Of a stretch of DNA of 64,000 nt, positions 9,271 through 18,837 are shown piece after piece (position 1 is the first letter of the stretch; the number at the start of each line of letters is the position of its first letter). The notes beneath the pieces were generated by a model. It saw only the letters and a program-made list of their open reading frames with translations, was not told the DNA's origin and searched no databases. The stretch comes from G963663365 sp963663365 (GTDB taxonomy: Bacteria; Hinthialibacterota; Hinthialibacteria; Hinthialibacterales; G963663365), in NCBI GenBank assembly GCA_963663365.2, contig CAXXIH010000003.1, forward strand, positions 744,001 to 808,000. The letters run 5' to 3'. The position numbers were made by a program, and so were the translations under genes.

Positions 9271-12102
9271 ATGGATAGGCTGGATCAACTTGTTACGGAT
9301 CATGTACGGCGTTTGACCCAGGGACTGATCGAGTCCGCGGCTGAGGCCGGCTGCAATGTGCGGGATGAAGACACTTTGCGGTTGCAACGGTTGTGTGCGG
9401 CAAGCCCCTTGTCATTACGTATTCTGCAGCAGCAACCGTATGGAATTGCGGATGTGCTTGAACCTCGCAGTTCTTCCCGGTTCCGGCGGCGTGTGCTTAG
9501 AGATGAACGTCTGGCAAAAGCCCTGCAAGGCGCTGAAGACCGGCTTATGGCATTGCGCAAAGCCCACCGTTTGGAAATGGCGCGCATTGCTCTTCATCAT
9601 TTGGAACCTGAGCACAATATCCTAAGCCTGGCTGGAGATCTCTCCGATTTGGCCGATGCAATCCTGGCCCGGGTGTTGGCAATTACCCATGAAATGGCCA
9701 TCAAAGAGTACGGCCCTTGCCCGGGGGAGGCGGAGTTCGCTGTTTTTGCGTTGGGGAAATACGGAGGAGAAGAACTCAACTTCAGTTCCGATATCGACTT
9801 AATGTTTGTGCATCGGACCGCTGAGCCTACCGAAGAGCTGCTTAAGTGGATCGACCGGCACGCTTCCCTGCTCTGCAATGAACTCCAGGCATCGACACCC
9901 TACGGTTTTCTGTACCGGGTCGATACACGTTTACGTCCGGAAGGTTCGCGCGGGGCTTTGGTTCCCAGCATTCTTGCAGTGGAAACGTATTACCACACAT
10001 TCGGGGAAGATTGGGAACGGCAGGCGCTGCTAAAACTGCGGCATGTGGCCGGGGACGACAAACTTGGGGCGGATATCCTTAAGCTGCTTACCCCCTTCAC
10101 CTACCGGAAATACATCGATGAAGTTGAGATCGCGGAAACGCTACGCAATATGGACGCTTTGCGGCGGCGTATGGGGGAACGCTACGACCTGAGCGAAGAC
10201 AAAGAACGTGATGTCAAAATCCGCACCGGCGGGATTCGGGATGTCGAGTTCTTTACTCAGGCGGTCCAGATTCTCTATGGCGGCCAATATCCCGAAATAC
10301 GTGTTTCGAACACGGCTTTGGCATTGCAGCGCATGTATGAAAGCGGCCTTTTGCACAGCAAAGACCATGAAATCCTGGATAACGGTTATCAAGTCCTGCG
10401 CCGTGTTGAGCATAGCCTGCAACTGCCTGAAGGGCGGCAAAACTACCAGCTCCCCAAAAATCCGGACGATTTGAGAAAAATCGCCCTTGTGGCGGGGTTT
10501 GAGAGTGCCGATGAACTGCAATCAACTTTGAATGAAAGTTCCCGGGAACTACACCGGGTCTATGAGGGGATTTTTGGACGTACGGAATGGGAAGACCGGA
10601 CCAGCCAATTGGTGGAAGAAAGCAAGATGTCCGAAACCGCTGTGGAAGTCTTAAAAGAACACAGCATGGCGGATCCGCAAGCGGCTTGGAAACGACTTCA
10701 ACGTCTGGCCTCCGATCCGGAGCATCCCTATTTGGAAGGCAAAACCAAACGCAGATTGCAGGCGATTCTGCCCCGTCTTTTGGGCTGGGCATCGGAAGAA
10801 CCGGATCCGGATAGTTGTTTACAGCAATTTGAACGTATTTTAGAAAGCGTCGGTTCCCGTTCGGCATTTTACGATGTGATGAAGGATGAGCCGCAGACGA
10901 TGCAGGTGCTTATTGCGATAGCGGGCGGTTCTGAATTTCTTACTGAAACCTTAAGGCGCGATCCGGCTTTGGTTGAGTCATTAGGCCGGGATTCCTATCT
11001 GCGTGAAGAAGTCACGTATGATGAATTGCAGGCTTACGAACGTCAGATCGAACGGGCCCATCCGGATGAGCCTTTTGTGGAACGTTTGGTACGCCTGCAG
11101 AATGGTGTGGAACTGCGCTTGGGATTGCGCTTCCTTTTGCGTGTGGATGACACAGAGTCGATTGGCCGCGAGATGTGTGTGCTGGCGGATTTTGTTTTTG
11201 AGCAGCTCTACAATGCCGCGCGTCCAAGCCTTTCCATTGCTGAAGAAGACGAAATGCTGGTTATCGGTTTCGGCAAATTCGGCGGGCAGGAGATGAACTT
11301 TGCATCGGACTTGGATGCTGCCTGTTTTTATGGTGAACCTCAATTCGAACTGACCGAATCTTCGGCCGCGCTTTATGGGGGGTGGATCAGGACTCTTTTG
11401 GAAACCGCTGTCGAACGTTGCGGACGGGGAAAGTTGTTTGAAATCGATCTGCGCCTGCGGCCCTATGGGCGCAACAGCCCTCCGATAACAACGCTGGATT
11501 CATTGGAGCGCTATTTTGCGGACAAGGCGTGGTTCTTTGAGCGCCTGGCCTATACCCGGTGCCGTCCGGTATTGGGAGCGGAACGTTGGAAACAGGATTT
11601 TGAAGCTTGGCGGGAACAAGGCATCTTTGGACCGGGATTCTCGGAACAAGATTACAAAGATCTTGTCTATATGCGTGGCCGGATTGAACGGGAAAAAGGC
11701 AAAGAGATCATTAAGGCCGGGCCGGGGGGCTTGATCGATGTGGAATTTACCAGCCAGGCCGTGGCCTTGGCTTATGGGGCTGAAAACGCCGAACTGCGTT
11801 CCGGGGATACCTGCTCGATTCTCAATAAAGCTGTGGAACGAGGATTGGTGGATGGGCAGATTGTTGACAAAATGGTCAATGGTTACCGCTTTTTGCGGGA
11901 TGTGGAAAACCGTATCAGGTTGGTGCGCCGCACCTCTTTTGACATGTTGCCGGAAAAAGAATCGGAGCTGGATGCTCTGGCCCGGCGTGTCTATCCCAAG
12001 GAGCAAGGCAACCGCAATGGCGCGTTTTTCTTGGAGCAATTAGATGAAGTAACCCGCACATTACGTGAGGGTTACGTGCAAATTTTGGAATCGCTGATAT
12101 AA
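9271..12102 (+). CDS. glnE: Glutamine synthetase adenylyltransferase/deadenylase GlnE
   Basis: This 943-residue protein switches glutamine synthetase off by adding AMP and on by removing it, following cellular nitrogen status. Both nucleotidyltransferase halves are present and look active. The N-terminal half has ALGKYGGEELNFSSDIDLMF (DxD near residue 174). The C-terminal half has GFGKFGGQEMNFASDLDAA (DxD near residue 680). Helical GlnD-UR-type domains follow each. The length matches the usual 940-950. No strong ribosome site precedes the ATG. It is divergent from the isomerase gene, and no glnA or glnB lies nearby, but the next genes (nitrite/sulfite reductase, ferredoxin) fit a nitrogen theme. 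Confidence 0.96.
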   Translation: MDRLDQLVTDHVRRLTQGLIESAAEAGCNVRDEDTLRLQRLCAASPLSLRILQQQPYGIADVLEPRSSSRFRRRVLRDERLAKALQGAEDRLMALRKAHRLEMARIALHHLEPEHNILSLAGDLSDLADAILARVLAITHEMAIKEYGPCPGEAEFAVFALGKYGGEELNFSSDIDLMFVHRTAEPTEELLKWIDRHASLLCNELQASTPYGFLYRVDTRLRPEGSRGALVPSILAVETYYHTFGEDWERQALLKLRHVAGDDKLGADILKLLTPFTYRKYIDEVEIAETLRNMDALRRRMGERYDLSEDKERDVKIRTGGIRDVEFFTQAVQILYGGQYPEIRVSNTALALQRMYESGLLHSKDHEILDNGYQVLRRVEHSLQLPEGRQNYQLPKNPDDLRKIALVAGFESADELQSTLNESSRELHRVYEGIFGRTEWEDRTSQLVEESKMSETAVEVLKEHSMADPQAAWKRLQRLASDPEHPYLEGKTKRRLQAILPRLLGWASEEPDPDSCLQQFERILESVGSRSAFYDVMKDEPQTMQVLIAIAGGSEFLTETLRRDPALVESLGRDSYLREEVTYDELQAYERQIERAHPDEPFVERLVRLQNGVELRLGLRFLLRVDDTESIGREMCVLADFVFEQLYNAARPSLSIAEEDEMLVIGFGKFGGQEMNFASDLDAACFYGEPQFELTESSAALYGGWIRTLLETAVERCGRGKLFEIDLRLRPYGRNSPPITTLDSLERYFADKAWFFERLAYTRCRPVLGAERWKQDFEAWREQGIFGPGFSEQDYKDLVYMRGRIEREKGKEIIKAGPGGLIDVEFTSQAVALAYGAENAELRSGDTCSILNKAVERGLVDGQIVDKMVNGYRFLRDVENRIRLVRRTSFDMLPEKESELDALARRVYPKEQGNRNGAFFLEQLDEVTRTLREGYVQILESLI

Positions 12103-12181
12103 CGTGGGGACAAGTCGCAGCCAACAAAAGGAACCGTTCTGCATCGGCTTTGAGATCGTGTAATTTCATTAGAGTGACAGA

Positions 12182-12217
12182 TCCCGGATGAGTCGGAACA
12201 TATCGATTGATCCGGGA
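12182..12217. repeat. Inverted repeat upstream of reductase gene
   Basis: TCCCGGAT at 12182-12189 and ATCCGGGA at 12210-12217 form a perfect eight-base inverted repeat around a 20-base loop, about 55 bases before the reductase start. There is no following T-run, so it is not a good intrinsic terminator. It could be an operator or an RNA hairpin. Confidence 0.4.
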
Positions 12218-12270
12218 ACAACCATTATATGTCTATGGCCATTTTGTAATCATGGCATCAGAGGAACATT

Positions 12271-13875
12271 GTGAGTGACGAAAAGAAACGTGGCCCTGTA
12301 AACCACGTTGAAGAGATCAAGAAGCGCAAAGACGGATTGGATGTCTTAAATGACATTCTCCGTTATAGCAAAGAGGGATTTGACGCCATCGATCCTGATG
12401 ACGCCGATCTGTTCAAGTGGTACGGGCTTTATCAGCAGCGGCCGAAAGACGGCTATTTCATGATGCGGGTGCGTGTCCCCGGGGGGATTTTGACCTCCAA
12501 GCAGCTGCGCAAACTCGGTGAGATTGCCAATACCTATGGACGAGGATTGGCGGATTTAACCACACGTCAGACACTTCAATTTCACTGGCTGACAATTGAA
12601 AACGTGCCCGCCATCTTCGATGAGTTGGCGAGTGTGGATATGTCAACGGTTGGGGCTTGCGGCGATATTCCGCGCAATGTGGTTGGTTGCGGCACCGCTG
12701 GCTTGGATAAAGACGAGATCATCGATCCCCGGCCGTATATCAAAGCCGTAAATGAAGCATTATTCAACAATAGAGAACTCTCTAACCTGCCTCGAAAGTT
12801 TAAGATATCAATTTCGGGTTGTAATCGTGGTTTAACTCAACCGGAGATCAATTGCGTGGGATTTGTCGGCGCGCTTAAGGATGGTGAGGCGGGATTCGAT
12901 CTGCGTGTCGGCGGCGGACTATCAACGCAGCCGTATATTGCCCAACGCCTGGAAGTCTTTGTTCCGGCGGACAAAGTTGTCGATGTGGCGGTTCGTATTG
13001 CCGAGCTATTTAGAGATTGCGGTTATCGTGAACGGCGCAGCCATGCCCGGCTCAAATACCTGGTGGCCGACTGGGGCGTGGAAAAATTCCGAAAGGAACT
13101 TGAGGATCGTCTGGGCTATGCCCTGCCCGATGCGGCTCCGGACTTTTCCGAGCCGCGCGATATGCGCATTGACCAGATTGGTGTGCATCCCCAAAAGCAA
13201 GAAGGGCTGAGTTATTTGGCGGTCAGTGTTGTGGTCGGCCGGACCAATGGCGGCCAGCTGATCGGAGTGGCCGAGTTGGCCAAGAAATACGCCGATAGTG
13301 AAATCCGCTTAACCACCGGACAGAACTTTTTGATCCCCAATATCCCCAATGGGAACTTGGAGGCGCTCCAGGCGGGCCTGGAGGAGATCGGTTTCAATAC
13401 CAATCCCTCTGAGCTGCAAAAAGGCGCTGTGACCTGCACCGGTATTCAGTTCTGTAATCTGGCGATTGCCGAAACCAAAGATTATACGGCTCAACTGATC
13501 CGGGATTTGGAGCAAGAGGTTCCCTTGGATGAGCCGTTGCGCATCCATGTGAATGGCTGCCCCAACTCATGCGGGCAGCATCATATCGCCGAGATCGGAT
13601 TGGTTGGCGGCCAAACCAAAGTCGGGAATGAGCGTGTGGAGGCGTTCTCAATCTGCCTGGGAGGTGGGCTTGGTGGCGAGGCGACCTTTGCCGATCCGGT
13701 TTTGCGGCGAATTCCTTCCGGCGAGGTCAAAGACCACCTGGTTCGCATCCTGAAAGCCTACAAGGAACAGCGGCAGGATGGCGAGAATTTCCGCTGGTTC
13801 TGCAAACGGCATACCCGCGAGCAGTTGGCGGCGATGCTGCAGGGGGATGAAGTCCCGGCAGCCGTTGAAGCGTGA
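12271..13875 (+). CDS. Siroheme [4Fe-4S] nitrite/sulfite reductase, NirA family
   Basis: This 534-residue ferredoxin-dependent assimilatory reductase carries out a six-electron reduction of nitrite to ammonia or of sulfite to sulfide. The N-terminal half has FKWYGLYQQRP, RVRVPGGILTSKQLR and the DLTTRQTLQFHW motif. The cluster cysteines are visible as CTGIQFC (residues 389 and 395) and CPNSC (430 and 434). CTGxxFC followed by AETK favours the nitrite-reductase type, although actinobacterial sulfite reductases of this family share it. The start is GTG 12271 with GAGGA eight bases upstream. A NuoI-like ferredoxin gene follows after 93 bases and could supply electrons. Confidence 0.9.
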   Translation: MSDEKKRGPVNHVEEIKKRKDGLDVLNDILRYSKEGFDAIDPDDADLFKWYGLYQQRPKDGYFMMRVRVPGGILTSKQLRKLGEIANTYGRGLADLTTRQTLQFHWLTIENVPAIFDELASVDMSTVGACGDIPRNVVGCGTAGLDKDEIIDPRPYIKAVNEALFNNRELSNLPRKFKISISGCNRGLTQPEINCVGFVGALKDGEAGFDLRVGGGLSTQPYIAQRLEVFVPADKVVDVAVRIAELFRDCGYRERRSHARLKYLVADWGVEKFRKELEDRLGYALPDAAPDFSEPRDMRIDQIGVHPQKQEGLSYLAVSVVVGRTNGGQLIGVAELAKKYADSEIRLTTGQNFLIPNIPNGNLEALQAGLEEIGFNTNPSELQKGAVTCTGIQFCNLAIAETKDYTAQLIRDLEQEVPLDEPLRIHVNGCPNSCGQHHIAEIGLVGGQTKVGNERVEAFSICLGGGLGGEATFADPVLRRIPSGEVKDHLVRILKAYKEQRQDGENFRWFCKRHTREQLAAMLQGDEVPAAVEA

Positions 13876-13968
13876 ACTTCGCAACCGCGCCGTAAATGGT
13901 TACACTGAGAAAACGCGGGATCGAATCGGTCCCATCCAACGTTCGACACTGCAACTGGAGAAACGGTC

Positions 13969-14514
13969 ATGTTTAAAGACATCAGCGCCTTTGGAAAGGG
14001 TTTGAAACTTACCTTCAAGCATCTTTTCATGGCCGGAAAACCCTTCCGACCGGTGACCTTCAACTACCCCGAAGTCAAACGTCCCCAATCGCCCCGGTTT
14101 CGCGGCGTGCATAAACTCCAGCGCCATCCGGACGGCTTGGAACGTTGTGTGGGGTGCAGCCTGTGCAGTGTGGCCTGTCCTTCCGATGCCATCTTTGTAA
14201 AAGCGGCCGAGAACGACCGCGAAAAGCCTGTCTCGTACGGCGAGCGTTTCGCGGAAATCTATCAGATCGATATGCTTCGCTGCATCTTCTGCGGATTCTG
14301 TGAAGAAGCCTGCCCCGAAGATGCCGTTGTTTTGGGGACGGAGTGGGAAATCGCCCACGCCGACCGCAATAGCTTTGTATTCGATAAAACCGAAATGATC
14401 GTTCCCAAATCCGAAGCCGCCACCAACTTCCGTCCGGCCCTCACTTGGCCCAAACAATCCGCCCTGTTTGAAGAGGCCAAAAACACCTGGACCGCCGGAA
14501 GAGATATTCAGTAG
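13969..14514 (+). CDS. NuoI-like 2x[4Fe-4S] ferredoxin
   Basis: This 181-residue protein is of the 23-kDa subunit type of NADH:quinone oxidoreductase. Two classical clusters are complete: C60xxC63xxC66xxxC70 in ERCVGCSLCSVACPSDAI and C105xxC108xxC111xxxC115 in LRCIFCGFCEEACPEDAV. The N-terminal amphipathic helix (GKGLKLTFKHLFM) and RGVHKLQRHPDGLERC are characteristic of NuoI rather than of small soluble ferredoxins. GGAGA precedes the ATG. No other nuo gene is visible; the neighbour is the siroheme reductase. It is either a dispersed complex I subunit or a recruited electron donor. Confidence 0.88.
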   Translation: MFKDISAFGKGLKLTFKHLFMAGKPFRPVTFNYPEVKRPQSPRFRGVHKLQRHPDGLERCVGCSLCSVACPSDAIFVKAAENDREKPVSYGERFAEIYQIDMLRCIFCGFCEEACPEDAVVLGTEWEIAHADRNSFVFDKTEMIVPKSEAATNFRPALTWPKQSALFEEAKNTWTAGRDIQ

Positions 14515-14579
14515 ATAAAGGCGGTTTCTCTATCCTTTTTCAATTTACTGCTTCACCGAGTAAGTGTCTCCAAAAATAT

Positions 14580-14609
14580 TTGATTACGTGTGGCCAAAAT
14601 GCTTATATT
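14580..14609 (+). promoter_or_regulatory. Candidate promoter of the DUF2971 gene
   Basis: TTGATT at 14580-14585 and TATATT at 14604-14609 are 18 bases apart; a second TATAAT lies at 14610-14615. The ATG at 14618 would be about at the transcription start, so the message could be leaderless. Confidence 0.45.
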
Positions 14610-14617
14610 TATAATAA

Positions 14618-15406
14618 ATGCCGGTCCACCAAAATAAAAATCCTTCCTTTCCGCAGCCGGAAGATCCAACAGTGATTTTATGGCGCTTCATGCCATACAA
14701 TCACTTCGTTTGGCTTATTGAAAACAGGCGATTATTTATGGCAAGTGCCGAACGATTAGGAGATCCTTTTGAGGGAACTGTCCCTGAGGGAGAAATAAAT
14801 CGGTGGAAACAAATGGCTGCCAACGCAAAAATAGAAACAGAAAGAAAAAATATTGAGCATAATCGTAAGATTCTTTCAAATTCCGCCCATTTGTTCCGGG
14901 AAGGATATTTTGTGAGTTGCTGGCATCTCAATCAAAATGAAAATTACGCAATGTGGGATATTTTCACAAATAATCTTGAATCTGTTGCAATCAAAACCAC
15001 TTATGAGAATCTTGGGAATTCCCTGCCCTCTTTTCCTTACATGTTTATGGGTTTGGTACGGTATATTGACTACAAATATGAAAAACTCGATTCAATGAAT
15101 GTTCTTGATTATATCATGCACAAAAGAATCGGGCATGAGTATGAGCGGGAAGTTCGTGTTGTCGCTTCTCGTTCTAATGCTATTGGGGAATTTGAAAAAA
15201 TGTTTATGGATGATACGTTCTGTCGAGAAGACGACCAAGACTTCATTATTCATGCCCCAAAAATTGATCCATCGAATTTGATTAAAGAGATAATTTTGCA
15301 TCCAGAAAGTGATTCTTGTTTTGAGACGAAAGTGGTAGAATTCTGCAAAAATTACAAACTCGTGCCACCGGAAAAATCTAATAGAAATCAACAACCAATT
15401 CTTTAA
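14618..15406 (+). CDS. DUF2971 family protein
   Basis: This 262-residue protein matches the DUF2971 pattern: VILWRFMPYNHFVWLIENRRL near the start, then LFMASAERLGDPFEG, then FVSCWHLNQNENYAMWDIF, and a C-terminal GHEYEREVRVV. The biochemical function of the family is not established to my knowledge. The gene is clearly more AT-rich than its neighbours: bases 14821-14880 contain only 16 G or C. ATG 14618 has no ribosome site and lies right after promoter-like hexamers. GTG 14672, with GGAAG upstream, is an alternative start that still keeps the conserved core. Composition and isolation suggest acquisition by transfer. It converges on the DUF4091 gene. Confidence 0.75.
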   Translation: MPVHQNKNPSFPQPEDPTVILWRFMPYNHFVWLIENRRLFMASAERLGDPFEGTVPEGEINRWKQMAANAKIETERKNIEHNRKILSNSAHLFREGYFVSCWHLNQNENYAMWDIFTNNLESVAIKTTYENLGNSLPSFPYMFMGLVRYIDYKYEKLDSMNVLDYIMHKRIGHEYEREVRVVASRSNAIGEFEKMFMDDTFCREDDQDFIIHAPKIDPSNLIKEIILHPESDSCFETKVVEFCKNYKLVPPEKSNRNQQPIL

Positions 15407-15434
15407 AGCACCATACTTCTATCTCCCTCTCCCC

Positions 15435-18400
15435 TCACTCCATCAATTCCATGGTCGATTTTGCGATTTGGGAGCGGTGGAGGCGGAAGATTTCGGCATC
15501 GGTCCAGGTATGGGGAATCATGCGGTCGCCTTTCTTCAGATAATCCCGGCTCTGGACATAGGCCGCATCCGAAAGTTCCATCATATCGTTACAGGCGATA
15601 CGCAGGATTTCCCGCGCACGCGCAACAGCGTCCTTTTTAGCGGATACGTCTTTATTTTTCTCGATCTGTGCTTCCAGCAGTTCAATAGCGGCCACGTCCT
15701 CTAGCCCATCGCGCACCGCCTCCCAACGTACGCTGGTGACGGGAACATCGCCCGGATAGACCAACGCGTATTCATCGTTGATGCCTTCGCCGGTCAGCCA
15801 GGGATTGAACGGGATGGTGGAGTGGGTCCAATGGCCGATACCTTCAAGCCCAAAGAACTTGGCGCGCCATGCATTGCCCCGGTTATAACGTAACGGCGAG
15901 AGCGAACGCACCTGACTGACACACTCATAAGACCAGATGGGTTTCTTGGAGTTCATGATACGTGCGATACGGGGGCCATCGCACAAAAGGCCGCTGACCA
16001 GGTGCATATTGGGACACCATACATCCACCAGCGGTTCGATGGCTTTGAAATCCTCATAGGAGAGGCCCGGGACAGGATCGGTGTAGATCAAGAATTTCGG
16101 ATCGGCCTCCCGGAACCGTTTGGCGGACTCGATAAAACCGGGCACACGCCGTCCGTATTCCAATCCGGGTTCGTCCATGGGATAGAAGGCGTAGTCTTTA
16201 TAATCCATGCCTTGTTTTTTCAAATAATCGCGGAATTGACGCAGGTAGGCAATTTCATGCTGATGTTTAGCGGCGTTGTCCGGTTCGGTTTCAAATTTGA
16301 TTGTGGGGGTGGAAATGTGAAACAGGATTATTCCCCGCCCGCGCAGACGTTCTAATTCGGTATCGAGACGTGTCCAATCCATGGTGAGTTTTCCGGCGGC
16401 ATCGACATTTCCTTGAGGGGCGATGCTGCGCGGGAAAACATTGACACCGTGCCGCTTCATATCATCCAGAACTTCGCTTGTGTTTTTAGGAAACCAGCCG
16501 TTGGGCACATAATCCCACGTGCAAAAAGTGAGTGGAAATTCCTCCGGCAGTTGCAGAGGTAATACTTCGATTTCAAAGGGAACGGTTATCGGTTCGGATT
16601 CTTTATAGAGCGTGGATATCTCGATCTCGCCTTGATACAAACCGGGAGGAGTTTGGCCGGTGGAGATGGATATCCAAATCTTGGCGGCATGGCGGGCCGG
16701 GAGTGTCACAAGTCCGAATGAACCAAGCACCGGAAGCGCATCGGCAATCCGTTCGCCATTGACCGTACCCACCGTAACCGCCTCGTGGAAATCAATTTCG
16801 CCTGCAAATGTTTCGTTGTTTTTTGTAACCGGTGTCTTTTTTAATGCGACAATAAACCGGGTGGGATTTTCCAAGGTGGAAGCGGCGATGAATGCGGCCT
16901 GTCCGGTCTGATTCCGATAGAGGCCGGAAGCCGCGACTTTGCCATACTCCACCAGCGGAGTCTCACGGCGCGATGGTTCGAGTTGGTTTTCATCGAAAGC
17001 CGTATAAGGATAAGCGGGCCAAACACGTAGGCCTTGCACCGAAGCGTTGCTGGCTGCGTCTTCGGATTTCCGGGCGGGAATTGCGATCTCGTATCTTTGA
17101 GCGGCAACCGCGATATTTTGGGTATCATTGGCAATCAGTTCAAACACCCAATTGCCGTCCGGCAGAGACGCGGGCAGCGGGATTTCAAGCAGCGAGCGTT
17201 GAGTGATACGGCCAATAACCATACGTCCCATTTCGCTGCTTTTATCTTTGCAGACCAAAACCGCATTGATGGAGACCAATGCGCCTTGAGGATTCTTTAG
17301 CAGGGCCGCATACGCACCACCCGGATTATCCGGGGGCAGTAGCTCAACGGAGATGTTTTCAGGCTGACCGGCTTCGCCATAGGTGGCTTTAGGCGAAGTC
17401 GTGCGGATGCGGTGAGTCAGTAACGCGACAGTGGAAACGAGCGCATCGGTGCGTCCGGCCAGAGGATCGTAAATGATCGTAGGTGACGTGTTGACCGCGC
17501 CGCTTAGACGGATTTTATCTACCAAACATCCGTTCGCATCGAAGGCATAGACGTGTTGGTCATAGGTTGAAACAAGAATCCGGGTTTCGCCATTCTCCGC
17601 TTTAAGCACAGTAGGCACGCCCCGCCCTTTTGCCCGGTACAGATGTGTCCACACATGGCGGCCCTTTAAGTCGATGGCGTGCAGGTTGCCCCATAGCCCC
17701 GTGCAGAGGATTAAAGGGTCGCCATTCGGCTGCGGCAAGAAGGCAATAGATGTATCGATTTCATCGCCGATGGGAGCCTGCCAAAGAATTTCGCCGTCCA
17801 TCGAAAGAGCATAGAGAGAACCTTCACCCGCGCCGCACAGGATCATGCGTTCGGCGTCTGCGCCTAGCAGTTCGGCACGAGTGAAGATTTTTCCGCCGAG
17901 ATCGCGCTGCCAAATGACATCGCCCTTAGTATCGATGCGATACAGAGTATTGCCGAATGAGACGAGGACTTCTTTTTGATCGAGAACTCGCAGGGGAGCG
18001 TTACAAGATTCTTCGGATATCTGTTTTGTCCAAACCTTAGAACCGTCCATACCGAGACAGATCAATGCGCCGGAATGATCGCCATACACGGCGCGAATCC
18101 CGTCGCCGGTTTCGAGAATGGCCGGAGTGGCGCGTCCCCAGGTGGTTTCGCCGGGGAGTTTGTATTCCCATAATTGGGTAAAAGACGAATCCAGGCAAAC
18201 AACCAGCCCTTTCACACTGCAAACCAAAATACGCATGCCATTCCGAGTTCTGGCGAGCGTGGGTGTTGTTGGCCAGTCATCTTTAGGCAGGGTGCAGACC
18301 GCGCCGCCCTGCCCTTCGCCTAAGGGCTGTCCATCGCCGCTCCAATGCAGCAGTTGCCCGCCCCGGTTCAGGATTAGGATTTCGGGCTGGGCGTCGTGAT

Positions 18401-18551
18401 TCAGATCGACTACCAACGGCGCGGTCTCGACCGGCCATTGCGCGTTGGGTTGTGTCCAAGCCAAATCCATGGCCGGCACGGAGACGGCCAACAATAAGGC
18501 GGTGAAACAAATCGCGGTTTTGGAGCGATTCAAAAAGGCTGAGTGATTCAT
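15435..18551 (-). CDS. Secreted beta-propeller plus DUF4091 glycoside-hydrolase-like protein
   Basis: This is a 1038-residue exported protein. A signal peptide (KTAICFTALLLAVSVPAMD) is followed by a PQQ/WD-like propeller to about residue 400, with repeats such as LYRIDTKGDVIWQRDLGG, LYALSMDGEILWQAPIGDE and LHAIDLKGRHVWTHLYR. A middle beta-rich region leads to a C-terminal TIM-barrel-like part. That part holds FCTWDYVPNGWFPKNTSE, YKDYAFYPMDEPGLEYGRR and RAKFFGLEGIGHWTHST, the pattern of DUF4091, a glycoside-hydrolase-like family. The start chosen is the ATG at 18551, just before the signal peptide, with AGGAA upstream; 20 upstream codons in frame are ignored. It is divergent from a Tat-exported oxidoreductase, suggesting joint work on an external glycan. 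Confidence 0.8.
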   Translation of the reverse strand: MNHSAFLNRSKTAICFTALLLAVSVPAMDLAWTQPNAQWPVETAPLVVDLNHDAQPEILILNRGGQLLHWSGDGQPLGEGQGGAVCTLPKDDWPTTPTLARTRNGMRILVCSVKGLVVCLDSSFTQLWEYKLPGETTWGRATPAILETGDGIRAVYGDHSGALICLGMDGSKVWTKQISEESCNAPLRVLDQKEVLVSFGNTLYRIDTKGDVIWQRDLGGKIFTRAELLGADAERMILCGAGEGSLYALSMDGEILWQAPIGDEIDTSIAFLPQPNGDPLILCTGLWGNLHAIDLKGRHVWTHLYRAKGRGVPTVLKAENGETRILVSTYDQHVYAFDANGCLVDKIRLSGAVNTSPTIIYDPLAGRTDALVSTVALLTHRIRTTSPKATYGEAGQPENISVELLPPDNPGGAYAALLKNPQGALVSINAVLVCKDKSSEMGRMVIGRITQRSLLEIPLPASLPDGNWVFELIANDTQNIAVAAQRYEIAIPARKSEDAASNASVQGLRVWPAYPYTAFDENQLEPSRRETPLVEYGKVAASGLYRNQTGQAAFIAASTLENPTRFIVALKKTPVTKNNETFAGEIDFHEAVTVGTVNGERIADALPVLGSFGLVTLPARHAAKIWISISTGQTPPGLYQGEIEISTLYKESEPITVPFEIEVLPLQLPEEFPLTFCTWDYVPNGWFPKNTSEVLDDMKRHGVNVFPRSIAPQGNVDAAGKLTMDWTRLDTELERLRGRGIILFHISTPTIKFETEPDNAAKHQHEIAYLRQFRDYLKKQGMDYKDYAFYPMDEPGLEYGRRVPGFIESAKRFREADPKFLIYTDPVPGLSYEDFKAIEPLVDVWCPNMHLVSGLLCDGPRIARIMNSKKPIWSYECVSQVRSLSPLRYNRGNAWRAKFFGLEGIGHWTHSTIPFNPWLTGEGINDEYALVYPGDVPVTSVRWEAVRDGLEDVAAIELLEAQIEKNKDVSAKKDAVARAREILRIACNDMMELSDAAYVQSRDYLKKGDRMIPHTWTDAEIFRLHRSQIAKSTMELME

Positions 18552-18837
18552 AGGTTTTCGGTTCCTGCTCGATGAATTTACTGCAAGGCAATTCAAGCAC
18601 GGCCGCCGCAATCAGCCAATATGGTTGGTGGGGACTTATCCTCTGCTATTCCGTACTTATAGTGTTGACTTTTGTATGAAAATCAATCTTGTATGTATTC
18701 TTGTTGAAAATTATGCGACAGAAAAAATTAATTGAGTTTGTGTTTTAATTCCGCCGATTTGCTGTAATACCTGGCTTCACGAGCACGGCGGATTTCGTTT
18801 ATGATGGGCGGCATCCATGGGAACCAGGAGCAGGATA

